From positions 1 through 33,120 of the forward strand of contig JAJPJC010000286.1 in NCBI GenBank assembly GCA_021324445.1: 33,120 bases of DNA, read 5' to 3'. How positions within the stretch are numbered: the stretch's first letter is position 1; each line of letters starts with the position of its first letter. The notes beneath the pieces were generated by a model, which saw nothing but the letters and a program-made list of their open reading frames with translations, had not been told where the DNA came from and did no database searches. The DNA comes from Isosphaeraceae bacterium. GTDB lineage: Bacteria; Planctomycetota; Planctomycetia; Isosphaerales; Isosphaeraceae. Made by a program: the position numbers and the translations under genes. Positions 8,415 to 15,495 of the stretch are shown piece after piece.

Positions 8415-8472
8415 CACGCCCTCAACCGGTCGAAATCCCGCGCCGGGGCCGGCCCAGACCGGCCCTGAGGGC

Positions 8473-8682
8473 TCATTTCCCCGCGGGCGGCCCGCCAGGC
8501 CGAGCGGTGCTTGGAGCTTTCACACGAGCATATTTCATCATTTCTGATTTCATCTGGTCTGCCTCCGGGGGCATGACGGGAGGAGACGTGGGGAAGGTTG
8601 TCACCGGCTGACTCCCTCCGTCACACCCTGCCAGGAGCACGGCGAGAGCGATCGCGACCAGGCCGCGCTGAAGGTTTCGCAT
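8473..8682 (-). CDS. Very small lipoprotein (module 3, DUF1559-linked)
   Basis: The product has 69 residues. It begins M-R-N-L-Q-R-G, continues with a short hydrophobic stretch and has a clear lipobox L-L-A-G-C with Cys20, so the mature protein is a lipid-anchored peptide of 50 residues. The mature part is Pro/Thr-rich (F-P-T-S-P-P-V-M-P-P-E) and then has A-D-Q-M-K-S-E-M-M-K-Y, a shortened version of the Q-M motif in the other small lipoproteins of this block, ending in a Pro/Gly tail. It starts 46 bases after the DUF1559 gene at 8729-9859 and precedes the TPR/ASPIC gene by 58 bases, so the three are probably one transcript. Function unknown; location in every module suggests a partner of the DUF1559 protein. 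Confidence 0.75.
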   Translation of the reverse strand: MRNLQRGLVAIALAVLLAGCDGGSQPVTTFPTSPPVMPPEADQMKSEMMKYARVKAPSTARPGGPPAGK

Positions 8683-8728
8683 CGAGGGCGTCTCCGTTGT
8701 CCTGGATCACCGGGTCGTTTGGCGCCCC

Positions 8729-9859
8729 TCAATACTGGTCGCTGCCGATGATCTCACCCCCACTGCGGGTGCCCAGCGCCCACCACGTCTGGAGGTTGAT
8801 TGAGTTCTTGATGAACTGGACGTGACCATCGGCCAGGCAGGCGTTGACGCCCCCCGGATGGTTGCTGCTGGGGGGCATCGCGTCGGCGGGGTTGCCGTAC
8901 CCGCCCGTGTTCCCATCCCACTCGTTGTCGCAGCCCAGGCTGTTGGGCGGCAGCCAGTGATTATAGGCATCCCAGATCACGCAGGCGCCGGCGTTGCTGC
9001 TGATCCAGAGGTTGCCGCTGGCCGGCGTGAGGGTGCCGAAGCCCGGGGTCGAACCCGGCAGGCCCTTGCACGCTTGAACGAACGACAGAGCCGCCGGCCC
9101 GCCGGCGGGACCCTGGTCCGGCGCCAGGTTGAGACCGACCCGGAAGAGGTAGGTCGTCGGCCGCTGGGTGGATCCGAGCGTGATCTGGTTGGCCGCTGGC
9201 CCCGACCCGACCAGGGTCTCGCTGAACATCGCCGTGTTCGAGGTGCCGTCGGTGACCGCCTCGATGCCGAAGGTCCCGCAGTTGTTGTTCGTATACCACG
9301 GTGACATGCCGGGGTAACCGTTGTAGTCGGGACGCATCGGCACCAGGATTCCCGACCAGGACGCGACGGTGGCCGGCCCCTCGATGTTGGCCACGTAGTT
9401 CTTATACCCCTGCGGCGTGATCGACGGATACTTGATGTTGTCCGACGGGCAGAGCATCAGCGCGATCTTGGTGTACATCACGGTCGAATTGGCGGGATCC
9501 GGCGTCCAATCGCCTGCGGCCCAACTGAAGTTCAGGGCGTTGTAGAGGGTCCCCTGCTCCACCTGGGGCAGGGTCGACGCCGTCCAGTCGAGTGTCCACG
9601 CCCAGGCGTTGGGGTCCACCCCCGAGTTGTACAGCGCCGTGGAAGCATTCTCCAGCAGCGGAGGGAAAGCATTCAGTTGCGAGATGTAATTGTGGACGGC
9701 CAGGCCCAATTGCTTCAGGTTGTTGACGCACTGGGCTCGCCGGGCGGCCTCCCGCGCCGACTGGACGGCAGGCAGGAGCAACGCAATCAACACGGCGATG
9801 ATGGCGATGACCACCAGGAGCTCGATGAGTGTAAATCCGCGACGAGTTCGTCGGGGCAC
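8729..9859 (-). CDS. DUF1559 pseudopilin-like protein (copy A)
   Basis: The product has 376 residues. The start is GTG at 9859: the pilin-type leader R-R-G-F-T-L-I-E-L-L-V-V-I follows within six residues, and a purine-rich GGGGGA lies just upstream. Such N-terminal methylation leaders are cleaved by prepilin peptidase before the Phe, leaving a hydrophobic helix and, in DUF1559 proteins, the block A-R-E-A-A-R-R-A-Q-C-V-N-N-L-K-Q-L-G-L. The C-terminus has H-P-G-G-V-N-A-C-L-A-D-G, the H-X9-DG signature, and ends in G-S-D-Q-Y. By family it is exported and may assemble like a type II pseudopilin; the role in planctomycetes is unknown. It is closely related to copy B: leader, C-V-N-N-L-K-Q-L-G-L-A block and tail S-I-N-L-Q-T-W-W are nearly identical. 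Two small downstream genes follow closely. Confidence 0.93.
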   Translation of the reverse strand: MPRRTRRGFTLIELLVVIAIIAVLIALLLPAVQSAREAARRAQCVNNLKQLGLAVHNYISQLNAFPPLLENASTALYNSGVDPNAWAWTLDWTASTLPQVEQGTLYNALNFSWAAGDWTPDPANSTVMYTKIALMLCPSDNIKYPSITPQGYKNYVANIEGPATVASWSGILVPMRPDYNGYPGMSPWYTNNNCGTFGIEAVTDGTSNTAMFSETLVGSGPAANQITLGSTQRPTTYLFRVGLNLAPDQGPAGGPAALSFVQACKGLPGSTPGFGTLTPASGNLWISSNAGACVIWDAYNHWLPPNSLGCDNEWDGNTGGYGNPADAMPPSSNHPGGVNACLADGHVQFIKNSINLQTWWALGTRSGGEIIGSDQY

Positions 9860-10213
9860 AATCCATCCCCCTTTCGAGAAAGGACCAGCACGACTCAAGG
9901 GTATGCGGACGTCAGGGGAACTCCGATCGACTCGCTCTCGATCGCGCGCCCTTGCCTTGGTCAGGCCGGGTTTGTCAAGGGAGGCTCGGGGCCGCCGCGC
10001 GGAACGCCTCCCTGGTCTCCCGGTTCGGGATGACGACGTCCTCCTGCATCCTCGTGGCCGATCGGACCAGCCCCTCTCTGGTTCGGGTTGCACTGCCGGC
10101 TTCGGAGACGAGCGCGGACCGGATGACTGCCGGGTGCACCGGGGCCGCGTGCGCTCGCGCGTCATGGGACCAACCCCCTGGCGGCGCGAGCTGGGATCCG
10201 TCCGTGGGATCCC
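9860..10213. other. Intergenic gap without a gene
   Basis: No convincing gene is seen. The first 20 bases upstream of the DUF1559 copy A start carry a short palindrome (CTTTCTCGAAAG on the minus strand) followed by GGGGGATGG, very like the leader of copy B. A TTGACA hexamer is present on the minus strand (plus 9973-9978) but has no matching -10 box at the right distance. The gap separates module 2 from module 3, so the promoter for the copy A transcript should lie here. Confidence 0.5.
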
Positions 10214-10411
10214 TCACCGACCGAGGAGGGGTCTCCCCGACTTGTCGGCCTTCACGTTGCTTTTCATCTGCTCCAACATCCCCTTGAACTGCGATGTGTC
10301 CGCGCCCTTCGACACATCCACAGGCTTGGCTTGCTGGCTCTCGCCACAGCCGGCGATGACGCCTGCCGATAGGACCGCGGTGACGATGGCAGATCGCGGT
10401 GTTCTTCGCAC
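10214..10411 (-). CDS. Very small lipoprotein (module 2, DUF1559-linked)
   Basis: The product has 65 residues from a GTG at 10411, preferred because GAGGAG lies about 8 bases ahead and a normal basic lipoprotein N-terminus follows (M-R-R-T-P-R-S-A-I-V); the upstream TTG at 10456 lies within a repeat. The lipobox is V-I-A-G-C with Cys22. The mature part has the motif D-T-S-Q-F-K-G-M-L-E-Q-M-K-S, which is shared with the lipoprotein at 13352-13603 (D-T-S-Q-F-N-P-M-I-K-Q-M-Q-E), and a short basic tail. It follows DUF1559 copy B, with a palindromic repeat in between. No TPR gene follows it, unlike the other two modules. Function unknown. Confidence 0.7.
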   Translation of the reverse strand: MRRTPRSAIVTAVLSAGVIAGCGESQQAKPVDVSKGADTSQFKGMLEQMKSNVKADKSGRPLLGR

Positions 10412-10449
10412 GATGAGTCTCCTCAGTGGGCCGCCCGCTGGGCGGGCGC

Positions 10450-10533
10450 GTGGCAAGTGGCAAGTGACAAGTGGGCAAAGGGATGAGCTCTGTCTTTATC
10501 TTCACTTGCCACTTGTCACATGCCTCTTGCCAC
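10450..10533. repeat. Inverted repeat of GGCAAGTG blocks
   Basis: The arm at 10450-10473 (GTGGCAAGTGGCAAGTGACA and onward) and the arm at 10510-10533 are inverted copies matching at 22 of 24 positions. The similarity continues inward with further CACTTGCC blocks. It lies 10 bases beyond the stop of DUF1559 copy B and before the small lipoprotein. A strong hairpin here could protect or terminate the copy B transcript, lowering the expression of the lipoprotein relative to DUF1559. Confidence 0.75.
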
Positions 10534-10542
10534 TCTTGAGAT

Positions 10543-11700
10543 TCAATACTGATCCGAGCTGATTACCTCACCCCCATTGCGTGTGCCGATCGCCCACCAG
10601 GTCTGGAGGTTGATGGAATTCTTGATGAATTTGACCGAGCCGTCGGCGAAGCAGATGTTGACGCCGCCGGGGTGGTTGCTGGCCGGGGGGAAGGCGTCGG
10701 GGACCGAGCCATAGCCTTCGGTGTTGCCGTCGGTGGCGGAATCGCAGGCGAAGCTGTTGGGCGGCATGAAGTGGTTGTAGGCGTCCCAGAGCATGCACGA
10801 GCCCGGGTTGCCGCCGATCCAGATATCGCCGTTGGGCGGGGCGAGGCCGCCACCGGTATTGAAGGCAATCTGCGAGCCGGGGATCCCCTGGCAGGATTTG
10901 ACAAAGGCCAGGGCGATCTGCACGCCGGGACCGCCCATGTCATAGCCGGTCGTCGTCTGGCCGCCGTTGGGCCGCCACATGTAGGTGTCCCCCCGGCCGT
11001 TGACGTTCGACAGGGTCACGTTGCCGGCCACCGGCGTCGGCCCTGCACCCACATGGGTCTCGCTCAGCATGGCCGAATTCGAAGATCCATCGGTGATCGT
11101 CGCGAAGTCGATCTTGCCGCAGTTGCTGTTGGTGTAGACACCATTGAAGCCGAAATTGTCCTGGGGCAAGGCGGTGAAGATCCCGGTCCAGGACATGATC
11201 ACCGAGGGCCCACCGACGTTGGCATGATAGCTCTTGGTGCTCGAGACGCCCCCCACGATCTGGTTGGTCGTCTTGATGTTCTCCGACGGGCACAGCAGCG
11301 AGGCGACCTGCATGCTCAGGACGGTCCGGTTCTGCGGGTCGTTGCCCACGCTCGAGGACAGGCTGAAGTTCAGGGCGTTGTACAGCGGCTGCTGCTCGAA
11401 CTGGGGCAAAATCGACGCGGTCCAGTCCAGCGGCCAGGGGTCGAAGTAGGGACCGCCGGTGATGTTGCTCCAGACGGCCAAGCCGCCGTTCTGCACCTGG
11501 GGCGGGAAGACATTCTGCTGTGAGACGTAATTGTGCATCGCCAAACCCAATTGCTTGAGGTTGTTGACGCACTGGGCTCGCCGGGCGGCCTCCCGCGCCG
11601 CTTGCACGGCGGGTAAGAGCAGGGCAATCAAGACCGCGATGATGGCGATGACGACGAGCAGCTCGATCAGGGTAAAGGCATGGCGATTTCGCACTGGCAC
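10543..11700 (-). CDS. DUF1559 pseudopilin-like protein (copy B)
   Basis: The product has 385 residues from a GTG at 11700; a second in-frame GTG lies at 11694. AAAGGGG just upstream serves as the ribosome binding site. The leader R-N-R-H-A-F-T-L-I-E-L-L-V-V-I is followed by E-A-A-R-R-A-Q-C-V-N-N-L-K-Q-L-G-L-A. The C-terminal signature H-P-G-G-V-N-I-C-F-A-D-G is H-X9-DG, and the protein ends S-S-D-Q-Y. The middle contains L-L-C-P-S-E-N-I-K and D-G-S-S-N-S-A-M-L-S-E-T, standard DUF1559 landmarks. It is the nearest relative of copy A, so a local duplication is likely. It opens module 2, followed by a repeat and one small lipoprotein. Expected to be exported and processed by a prepilin peptidase; function unknown. 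Confidence 0.93.
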   Translation of the reverse strand: MPVRNRHAFTLIELLVVIAIIAVLIALLLPAVQAAREAARRAQCVNNLKQLGLAMHNYVSQQNVFPPQVQNGGLAVWSNITGGPYFDPWPLDWTASILPQFEQQPLYNALNFSLSSSVGNDPQNRTVLSMQVASLLCPSENIKTTNQIVGGVSSTKSYHANVGGPSVIMSWTGIFTALPQDNFGFNGVYTNSNCGKIDFATITDGSSNSAMLSETHVGAGPTPVAGNVTLSNVNGRGDTYMWRPNGGQTTTGYDMGGPGVQIALAFVKSCQGIPGSQIAFNTGGGLAPPNGDIWIGGNPGSCMLWDAYNHFMPPNSFACDSATDGNTEGYGSVPDAFPPASNHPGGVNICFADGSVKFIKNSINLQTWWAIGTRNGGEVISSDQY

Positions 11701-11969
11701 GACCCATCCCCTTTCTAGAACGAAAGAATGAAGAACTAAATGGAGCCTCGCAATTGGAAAGGTGGGGCGGCCGCCCTCGGCTGCCACTGGCCAGCGGAAG
11801 ACGACCGGACGGATCCTGGGCTGGGTCACTGGCCGAACCGGGACTGCGGGCCGAACGGGCGCGCAACAGTGTGGCGGCGGGGCACCGGGTCCACCGTTGC
11901 GACGTCGCTTCCTTCCTTGCTGGTGACCAACTCAGGACCTGCGCCACGAATGGGCGCACTGCTCCCACT

Positions 11970-13316
11970 CTAATGCCAGCATATACGGGTGACAAGAAAA
12001 ATCTCGCCTCGAGGTCGGAAAAAGACGTCTGGACCGGAGACCGTCGGCGGCCCGGGCGGGAAGTCCCGGCGCCCGTTCTGGGAGCGGAGGCTGCCGGGCT
12101 CTTGACCGGCCGATCGGGAGGTCGGGCCGTGCTCGAGCTCGAAGAGGGTCTGCTGGCACTCGGCGTCGAGTGGGTCGCGCTGGATGGCCAGCTTGAGCCA
12201 GGCGCGCGCCTCCTGGTTGCGGCCGATGGCCGCGCAGGCCATGCCGAGCTGGTGGGGCAGCCTCGGGTCGCGCTCGCCCTCGGCGGTCGCGGCGCGGGCG
12301 ACCAGGTGCCAGAGCTGTTCGTGGCGCTGGGCGGCCTCCAGGTAGGGCCGGGCCGCGTCGGCCTGGCCGACCGAGCGCAAGGCCGTCCCCAGGCCGGAGA
12401 GCGCCCCATGGTCGAGCGGGTCGGCGGCCAGCGCGAGGCGGAAGTGCCGGACGGCCGCGGCGCCGTCGTGGCGGCGCAGGGCCAGTTGGCCCCGGAGGGA
12501 TGCCAGCGCCGGATGATCGGCCGGCCCCTCGGCCAGGAGCGACTCCGCCCTGGCGAAGTCGCCCCGGCCCATCGCGATCACGACCCGCTTGGCGCGCGCC
12601 TCCGGGTCCGAGGCCGGCAGTTTCTCCAGGACCCGTTCGGCGTCGTCCAGCCGGTCGAGCCGCCGCAGCGCCTCGGCCAGGGCCAGCCGCGACCAGCGGT
12701 CCTCCGGATCGGCCGCCACGAACTGCTCCAGCGCGGGGAGATCGCCCGAGGGATTCCACGGCGTGTTCCGCGTCTTGGTCCAGTGGAGGATGTACTGGAA
12801 GTCCAGGGCATCCAGGTCCAACAGGGCACCCAGCATCGCGTCGAGCTCGGCCTGGCGATGCTGGATGTTGTAGATGTAGACCAGCTCCTTGCGGGCCTGG
12901 ACCTCGCGCGGCAGTAAGCGCAACGAGGCCAGGAACGCCGCCTCGGCCGGGCGCGTCCGCCCCCGCCGGATCTGGATCTGACCGGCCCGGAGTCGGGCCA
13001 ACGGCGCTACGGGATGACCGTCGGGGATCGCCGCCAGCTCGGTCAGGGCGTCCTCCGCCGGCCGCTTCAGCCCCACGGCCACCTCGGCGCGGAGCAACCG
13101 ATCGACAGGTGTGGGCGCGCGCAGGCGCTCCAGCCGGCGCAAGGCGGCATCCGCCTCGGCGTAGCGGCCCGCCTTGAAGGCCGCATCGGCACGGAGGAAC
13201 TCCCGGTGGGGATCGGCCAGGATCCACCGGCCGGAGATCAGGCCCAGGCCGGCGAAGATCAGGCCCCCGATCCCCAGGACCCAGAGCCATCGAGCACGAC
13301 TGGCCGCATCCCTCAT
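11970..13316 (-). CDS. Membrane-anchored TPR protein (module 1)
   Basis: The product has 448 residues from ATG 13316, chosen because it directly precedes an Arg-rich segment and membrane helix (R-A-R-W-L-W-V-L-G-I-G-G-L-I-F-A). A TTG at 13355 would give 13 more residues overlapping the previous gene. The rest is helical with TPR-like units (A-G-R-Y-A-E-A-D-A-A-L-R-R-L; R-L-D-D-A-E-R-V-L-E-K-L; H-F-R-L-A-L-A-A-D-P-L-D). The segment R-L-P-H-Q-L-G-M-A-C-A-A-I-G-R-N-Q-E-A-R corresponds to E-L-H-E-R-A-G-L-A-E-R-L-G-R-W-F-E-A-R in the TPR/ASPIC protein at 5427-8414. It therefore looks like that protein without its propeller and ASPIC half. The last 40 residues are low-complexity and polar. It follows two small lipoproteins, 35 bases after the second. 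Likely a periplasmic scaffold anchored in the membrane. Confidence 0.85.
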   Translation of the reverse strand: MRDAASRARWLWVLGIGGLIFAGLGLISGRWILADPHREFLRADAAFKAGRYAEADAALRRLERLRAPTPVDRLLRAEVAVGLKRPAEDALTELAAIPDGHPVAPLARLRAGQIQIRRGRTRPAEAAFLASLRLLPREVQARKELVYIYNIQHRQAELDAMLGALLDLDALDFQYILHWTKTRNTPWNPSGDLPALEQFVAADPEDRWSRLALAEALRRLDRLDDAERVLEKLPASDPEARAKRVVIAMGRGDFARAESLLAEGPADHPALASLRGQLALRRHDGAAAVRHFRLALAADPLDHGALSGLGTALRSVGQADAARPYLEAAQRHEQLWHLVARAATAEGERDPRLPHQLGMACAAIGRNQEARAWLKLAIQRDPLDAECQQTLFELEHGPTSRSAGQEPGSLRSQNGRRDFPPGPPTVSGPDVFFRPRGEIFLVTRICWH

Positions 13317-13351
13317 GCTCCACCCCAGAGGCAGGTGGCGATGAGCCCGCC

Positions 13352-13603
13352 TCAATCCTTCTTCTTCTCCTTTTCCTCCTTGGGCGCGACCGGTTTCTTG
13401 GTGTAGGACCTGTTCCTCATACCTTCCTGCATTTGCTTGATCATGGGATTGAACTGGCTCGTATCGGTCGATTTGAACTCCACGGTGGTCCCGTCATTCA
13501 GGAATCCGGACCCCGGCGCCGGTCCTGAATCACCCGTGCAGCCGGAATCCGCGGCTGCCAGGATGATACCCATGCCTATCATTGCCGAGCGAAAACGTCG
13601 CAT
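13352..13603 (-). CDS. Very small lipoprotein (module 1, second copy)
   Basis: The product has 83 residues; ATG 13603 has GGGAGA about 8 bases upstream. The N-terminus M-R-R-F-R-S-A-M-I-G-M-G-I-I-L leads to A-D-S-G-C with Cys22. The lipobox is imperfect because Asp stands where Leu/Val is usual at -3, so lipidation is less certain than in its paralogues. The mature part contains D-T-S-Q-F-N-P-M-I-K-Q-M-Q-E and R-S-Y-T-K-K-P and ends in a strongly charged Lys/Glu tail. The same Q-F...M..Q-M and Y-T-K-x-P motifs appear in the neighbour at 13830-14192. Its stop lies just before the TPR gene, so the two are probably co-transcribed. Function unknown. Confidence 0.75.
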   Translation of the reverse strand: MRRFRSAMIGMGIILAAADSGCTGDSGPAPGSGFLNDGTTVEFKSTDTSQFNPMIKQMQEGMRNRSYTKKPVAPKEEKEKKKD

Positions 13604-13764
13604 GACTCGATTCTCCCAAGGTAAGATCAGAAAAGATGAGGCTGTGGGGATGATATTCGCGTCTCGCTGGCCGCTATCGTGCTGTCAACCTTTGGGTGCG
13701 GAGTAGGACACCTGGAGACCTTCGATCGGGTGGCGGGCGGGGTCGGGAGATCCGCGCCCAACAA

Positions 13765-13797
13765 CCGGCTCCCATCCGGCGGGGCCCAGGGAGCCGG
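13765..13797 (-). terminator. Possible hairpin terminator after the module 1 first lipoprotein
   Basis: A perfect 9-base inverted repeat, CCGGCTCCC (13765-13773) and GGGAGCCGG (13789-13797), lies about 30 bases beyond the stop of the lipoprotein at 13830-14192. On the minus strand it is followed by TTGTTGG, a weak T-rich tail. It could be a terminator or attenuator before the next lipoprotein gene. Confidence 0.35.
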
Positions 13798-13829
13798 CCT
13801 GGGCGTCACATTGCCACCCGGGGCACTGC

Positions 13830-14192
13830 TTATTCGGTCTTCGGAGCGGGTTTGGGCGGACTCTCCGGCTTGGCTTCACCGGCGGGCTTGGCTTCACCGG
13901 CGGGCTTGGCCTCACCGGCGGGCTTGGTCTCACCGGCGGGCTTGGCCTCACCGGCGGGCTTGGCCTCACTGGCGGGCGTCTTGGACTCGCCCGCGGACTT
14001 CTTCTCCTCCGTCGGGGGCTTGGTGTAGGTCTGGTCCTTCAGGTCCTTCGCCATCTGATTCTTCATCGACGTGAACTGCTCGATATTGGTCTTCTTGAAG
14101 GCGACCGGTCCCTCCTGCGGCCCCGTGTCGCTACAACCGGCGAGCAGGGCCAGCAGGACGGCTCCGGCGATCCCCGAGCTGAATCGGCACAT
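13830..14192 (-). CDS. Small lipoprotein with AKPAGE hexapeptide repeats (module 1, first copy)
   Basis: The product has 120 residues from ATG 14192, with GGAG about 9 bases upstream. The lipobox L-L-A-G-C has Cys20. The mature part starts S-D-T-G-P-Q-E-G-P-V-A-F and has N-I-E-Q-F-T-S-M-K-N-Q-M-A-K-D and Q-T-Y-T-K-P-P, the motif pair shared with the neighbour at 13352-13603. The C-terminal third is a low-complexity tail of about six A-K-P-A-G-E repeats, coded by 18-base DNA repeats. Such Lys/Pro/Ala/Glu tails usually span the periplasm or contact the cell wall. Planctomycetes have thin peptidoglycan, so wall binding is a guess. It follows DUF1559 copy C after 130 bases. Confidence 0.8.
   Translation of the reverse strand: MCRFSSGIAGAVLLALLAGCSDTGPQEGPVAFKKTNIEQFTSMKNQMAKDLKDQTYTKPPTEEKKSAGESKTPASEAKPAGEAKPAGETKPAGEAKPAGEAKPAGEAKPESPPKPAPKTE
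13870..13977. repeat. Six tandem 18-base repeats within the lipoprotein gene
   Basis: Six consecutive 18-base units of the type TTGGCYTCACCGGCGGGC (Y is C or T) run from 13870 to 13977 with very few changes, mostly at the seventh base and near the end. In the minus-strand frame each unit codes for Ala-Lys-Pro-Ala-Gly-Glu, with one Thr variant. The near-identity of the units suggests recent slippage expansion, so copy number may vary between strains. Confidence 0.95.
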
Positions 14193-14272
14193 CGTGTCTT
14201 CTCCGTGGAAAGGGGCAACGGACGGCGACGAGGCCGCCGAAGGGAGTCGGACCGCACGCCGCTGGGTCCCCC

Positions 14273-14292
14273 GGCCGGGGAGGGCCCCGGCC
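14273..14292. other. Strong GC hairpin between DUF1559 copy C and the lipoprotein
   Basis: GGCCGGGG (14273-14280) and CCCCGGCC (14285-14292) form a perfect 8-base stem with a 4-base loop. It lies 31 bases after the DUF1559 stop and has no T-run, so it is a candidate for transcript processing or attenuation rather than a classical terminator. Confidence 0.35.
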
Positions 14293-14322
14293 CGGGGGTT
14301 GTCGCCACCGCGGTGGATCGGA

Positions 14323-15495
14323 TCAGTAGGCGTCGGAGCTGATCGATTCGTTGCCGTTGCGGGTGCCCAGGGCCCACCAGATCTGGTAGGCGACGCTGTT
14401 CTTGAGGAAGCGGACGGACCCGTCGGCGAAGCCGATGTTAATGCCGCCGGGATGGTTGCAGCTCGGCGGCAGGGCGTCCATGAACTCACCATACGGGGTG
14501 AGGAAGCGGTTGTTGGCCGCCGCGCAGCTCTGGGTGTTGGGAGGCATGTAGTGGTTGTAGGCGTTCCAGAGCAGACAGCTCGCGGCGTTGCTGGCCATCC
14601 AGATGTTGCCGTTGGCCGGCGTGAAGCCGGTGCCGGTCAGACCCGACCCGAGGGTCGCCGGCTTGGAGAGGGCCGTGCCGGGCAGCGCCAGGCAGGCACG
14701 GACGAAGAGCAAGGCGGAGAGGCCGCCGGAGGGCCCCTGGTCCCAGATGTTGCTCAGTGGGAGCTGCCACTGGTAGGTCCCCTTGCGCACCGTCGCCGCC
14801 ATCGCGATCGGGCCCGGCGGACCCGAGCCCAGCAGGGTCTCGCTGAAGAGCGCCGTGTTCGTGCTGCCGTCGGTGACCGACTCCATGCCGAACGTCGTGC
14901 CGCAGTTGGTGTTCCAGTAGGTCCCCATGTAATCGAACGGCGGGTTGTCCTTCAGCGGCACCAGCATGCCGCTCCAGGCGTAGAAATTGGCCGGCCCGCC
15001 GATGTTGGCCACGTAGTTCTTCCGCGTCCCCGGGCCGATCGTCGTCCGCTGCATATTCTCCGAGGGGCACAGCAGCGTGTTGATCTGCACGGCCAGCACC
15101 GAGGTGTTCTGCGGGTCCCATCCCACCGAGCCAAACCCGGCCCACCCCGAGCTGACGGAGAAATTCAACTGGTTATACAGCGGCAACTGATCGAGCAGGC
15201 CCAGGATCGACGCGGTCCAGTCCAGCGGCCAGGGATCGAAGTACATCCCCGCTTGCCCGAACGTGTTCCCCCACACATTGAAGCTCCCGTTCTGCACCAA
15301 GGGCGGGAACGTCCCTTGCTGGGTCATGTAGTTCTGCAAGGCCAGGCCCAGTTGCTTGAGGTTGTTGGTGCACTGGGACCGTCGCGCCGCCTCGCGGGCC
15401 GACTGGACCGCGGGCAATAACAAAGCAATCAGAACGGCGATGATGGCAACGACGACCAGCAGCTCGATCAGTGTGAAGCCTCGGCGCGCTCGCAT
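14323..15495 (-). CDS. DUF1559 pseudopilin-like protein (copy C)
   Basis: The product has 390 residues from ATG 15495, with GGGGGA 5-6 bases ahead. The leader M-R-A-R-R-G-F-T-L-I-E-L-L-V-V-V is followed by E-A-A-R-R-S-Q-C-T-N-N-L-K-Q-L-G-L-A. The C-terminal signature is H-P-G-G-I-N-I-G-F-A-D-G (H-X9-DG), ending S-S-D-A-Y. It differs from copies A and B in several places (T-N-N instead of V-N-N, W-A-L-G-T-R-N-G-N-E), so it is the more distant paralogue. It opens module 1 and is followed by two small lipoproteins and a TPR protein on the same strand. A possible promoter lies about 175 bases upstream. Confidence 0.93.
   Translation of the reverse strand: MRARRGFTLIELLVVVAIIAVLIALLLPAVQSAREAARRSQCTNNLKQLGLALQNYMTQQGTFPPLVQNGSFNVWGNTFGQAGMYFDPWPLDWTASILGLLDQLPLYNQLNFSVSSGWAGFGSVGWDPQNTSVLAVQINTLLCPSENMQRTTIGPGTRKNYVANIGGPANFYAWSGMLVPLKDNPPFDYMGTYWNTNCGTTFGMESVTDGSTNTALFSETLLGSGPPGPIAMAATVRKGTYQWQLPLSNIWDQGPSGGLSALLFVRACLALPGTALSKPATLGSGLTGTGFTPANGNIWMASNAASCLLWNAYNHYMPPNTQSCAAANNRFLTPYGEFMDALPPSCNHPGGINIGFADGSVRFLKNSVAYQIWWALGTRNGNESISSDAY

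Noticed and set aside
7045..8468. Long plus-strand frames opposite the TPR/ASPIC gene
   Set aside because: They are compositional shadows of the minus-strand gene in GC-rich DNA, with Arg/Ala/Pro-rich translations, and lack domains.
9973..9978. TTGACA hexamer (minus strand) as -35 box for DUF1559 copy A
   Set aside because: No reasonable -10 hexamer lies 16-18 bases downstream; the bases at that spacing read GCAAGG. One perfect hexamer alone is expected by chance.
13870..13977. The 18-base repeats as a CRISPR array
   Set aside because: Units are directly adjacent with no spacers and keep a single reading frame within a lipoprotein gene.
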